From the NCBI GenBank assembly GCA_964007475.1, contig OZ023273.1, positions 146,665,308-146,729,307 of the forward strand: a stretch of 64,000 bases of DNA, in the 5' to 3' direction. How positions within the stretch are numbered: the first letter of the stretch is position 1; the number at the start of each line of letters is the position of its first letter. The position numbers were made by a program, and so were the translations under genes. This document shows positions 62,958-64,000 of the stretch, one piece after another. The notes below the pieces were generated by a model. That model was not told where the DNA came from. It saw nothing but the letters and a program-made list of their open reading frames with translations, and did not search any database. Source of the DNA: Hybos culiciformis. Lineage: Eukaryota; Arthropoda; Insecta; Diptera; Hybotidae.

Positions 62958-64000
62958 ATGAAGGTAAGTAATAAAGATAACTTTTTTTTTTTTGATATGA
63001 TTTGGATTTCAATCATTTTTGCGATCAATAAAAGTTTATATTTTGTTAGGAATTCATCCAGTACGTTTTCATTGCGTAAAATGCTATAAACAAAAATAGA
63101 TTTTTAAAAATATATTTAAATTAACTTGATTATGATGAAAATAACTGTAAGAAATAAAAATATATTTTTGTGATATTTATTACTTCATTTATGTATTCGA
63201 TGTGGTATGATTTATTATTTAAAGATACCTATTATGAAATTAAAAGTGTTTTTTCTTCACAATAATAATAAAGTTATTTTAAACTCATTATAAAAATAAT
63301 AATATTTTTTTCATGTCTACATTATAAAGTGAAGTGTCTGATTAATCAGACAGTAAAATTAATATTTTTGTTATCTTTATTACTAATAATAGAGACTATA
63401 TTTTACCTTGCCACTGTTAACTAAGTAATTGTAATCTAAAAATTTGTAAACGGAACCTTTTTTTTTTTTGGTATACAGATTTTTGAGTAAAAGCTTTTAT
63501 TTTTTTAAGAATACTGAATCGTTTCTAGCATATATTTTCACAAGACATATACAAAAATAATATTTTAATGTTTAATATTAAACTGTAAGAAATTAAATTC
63601 ATAGTGTAATGTCTAAGAAATTTACTGGTCTTATGTAATATAATATATAAATTACTTCGGGTTTTCTTAAGTTTAACCCAAATAAATAGTAACCCAAATC
63701 TAAAGTTATAGAATATTTATTGGATAATTTCGATTGATTTTGTTACTATTTATATATTGAATAAGTTCTGATTATCATTATTATTATAATTTTGAATATA
63801 TTTTTCTATTAAGGTTTTCCTAATTGTTCTAATATTGGCTGTATATATAAATGCGAAAAGGACCGTTGAAACAAGAGATGTCATTGTTGAAGAAAATCGC
63901 AGAAATTCTGCAAGGTTAGCACATGAAACTCCATTGGTAAAAACTAAGGTGGGTGAACAGCATGGTCAGAAAATTCATATATATTTACCAAAAAAATGGC
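62958..64000 (+). CDS. Secreted protein, N-terminal part (runs off right edge)
   Basis: Exon 1 carries only ATG AAG (62958-62963), followed by a perfect GTAAGT donor. An acceptor (TTTTTCTATTAAG) at 63813 joins in phase 0 to an exon open to the window edge. The joined start reads MKVFLIVLILAVYINA, a standard signal peptide with small-residue cleavage site, followed by KRTVETRDVIVEENRRNS, then TPLVKTKVGEQHGQ and KIHIYLPKKW. A 64-residue stretch is visible. Splitting a secreted protein within the signal peptide after two codons is common for insect cuticle, effector and peptide genes. The mature part is basic and hydrophilic and I do not recognise the family. Without this splice the second exon has no nearby in-frame ATG, which supports the join. 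Confidence 0.65.
62964..63813 (+). other. Proposed intron 1 of the secreted-protein gene
   Basis: It begins GTAAGT and ends ATTAAG, 850 bp, A+T-rich, with no feature recognised inside. Confidence 0.55.

Noticed and set aside
7..64000. CRISPR arrays, bacterial operons, prophage or defence systems
   Set aside because: Introns, poly(A) signals, LINE tails and fly-type proteins show nuclear insect DNA; no spaced direct repeats or bacterial gene organisation was seen.

Overview
The window is a very A+T-rich, gene-poor piece of an insect nuclear genome, most likely from a fly (Diptera). Three observations support this. A two-exon sphingolipid delta-4 desaturase has the length and wording of fly infertile-crescent (ifc/DES1). 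The first coding exon of Liprin-alpha is nearly word-for-word the known insect N-terminus. A Cys-Pro-rich protein looks like the male-specific (Mst) sperm-tail proteins of Drosophila. Introns are GT-AG and some are short. The species cannot be named from what is visible.

Layout. 1-2140 (minus): a 713-codon Asn/Ser-rich reading frame that runs off the left edge; not recognised. 3239-4135 (minus): a 298-aa Cys/Pro-rich, Mst-like protein. 4.2-27 kb: a gene desert with three short inverted-repeat elements and one degenerate tRNA-like unit. 27.05-29.04 kb: two adjacent foldback-type elements; the first has a perfect 9-bp target duplication, the second carries nested palindromes. 29174-34889 (plus): a probable four-exon gene of 1661 codons in a joined model, coiled-coil-bearing, with a C-terminal segment that recalls the CFAP100/CCDC38 axonemal family. 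35-53.9 kb: mostly empty, with two 5'-truncated retroposed insertions (one a recognisable LINE end), an internally deleted pogo-like transposon with TA target duplication, an orphan coding-like patch and a small GC-rich inverted repeat. 53946-54194 (minus): Liprin-alpha coding exon 1. 58960-60079 (minus): complete DES1/ifc. 62958-64000 (plus): the start of a secreted-protein gene whose first coding exon holds only two codons.

Working together. The genes form no operon-like unit. Three of the recognisable loci have plausible or known links to sperm: the Mst-like protein (sperm tail), the axonemal-type coiled-coil gene (tentative), and ifc, needed for spermatogenesis in Drosophila. Liprin-alpha points left and no second exon was recognised, so its first intron may be very long and may contain the genes to its left; this is inference.

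Limits. Family calls rest on reading the translations by eye; no search was run. Exon joins are inferred from GT-AG signals and matching phase.
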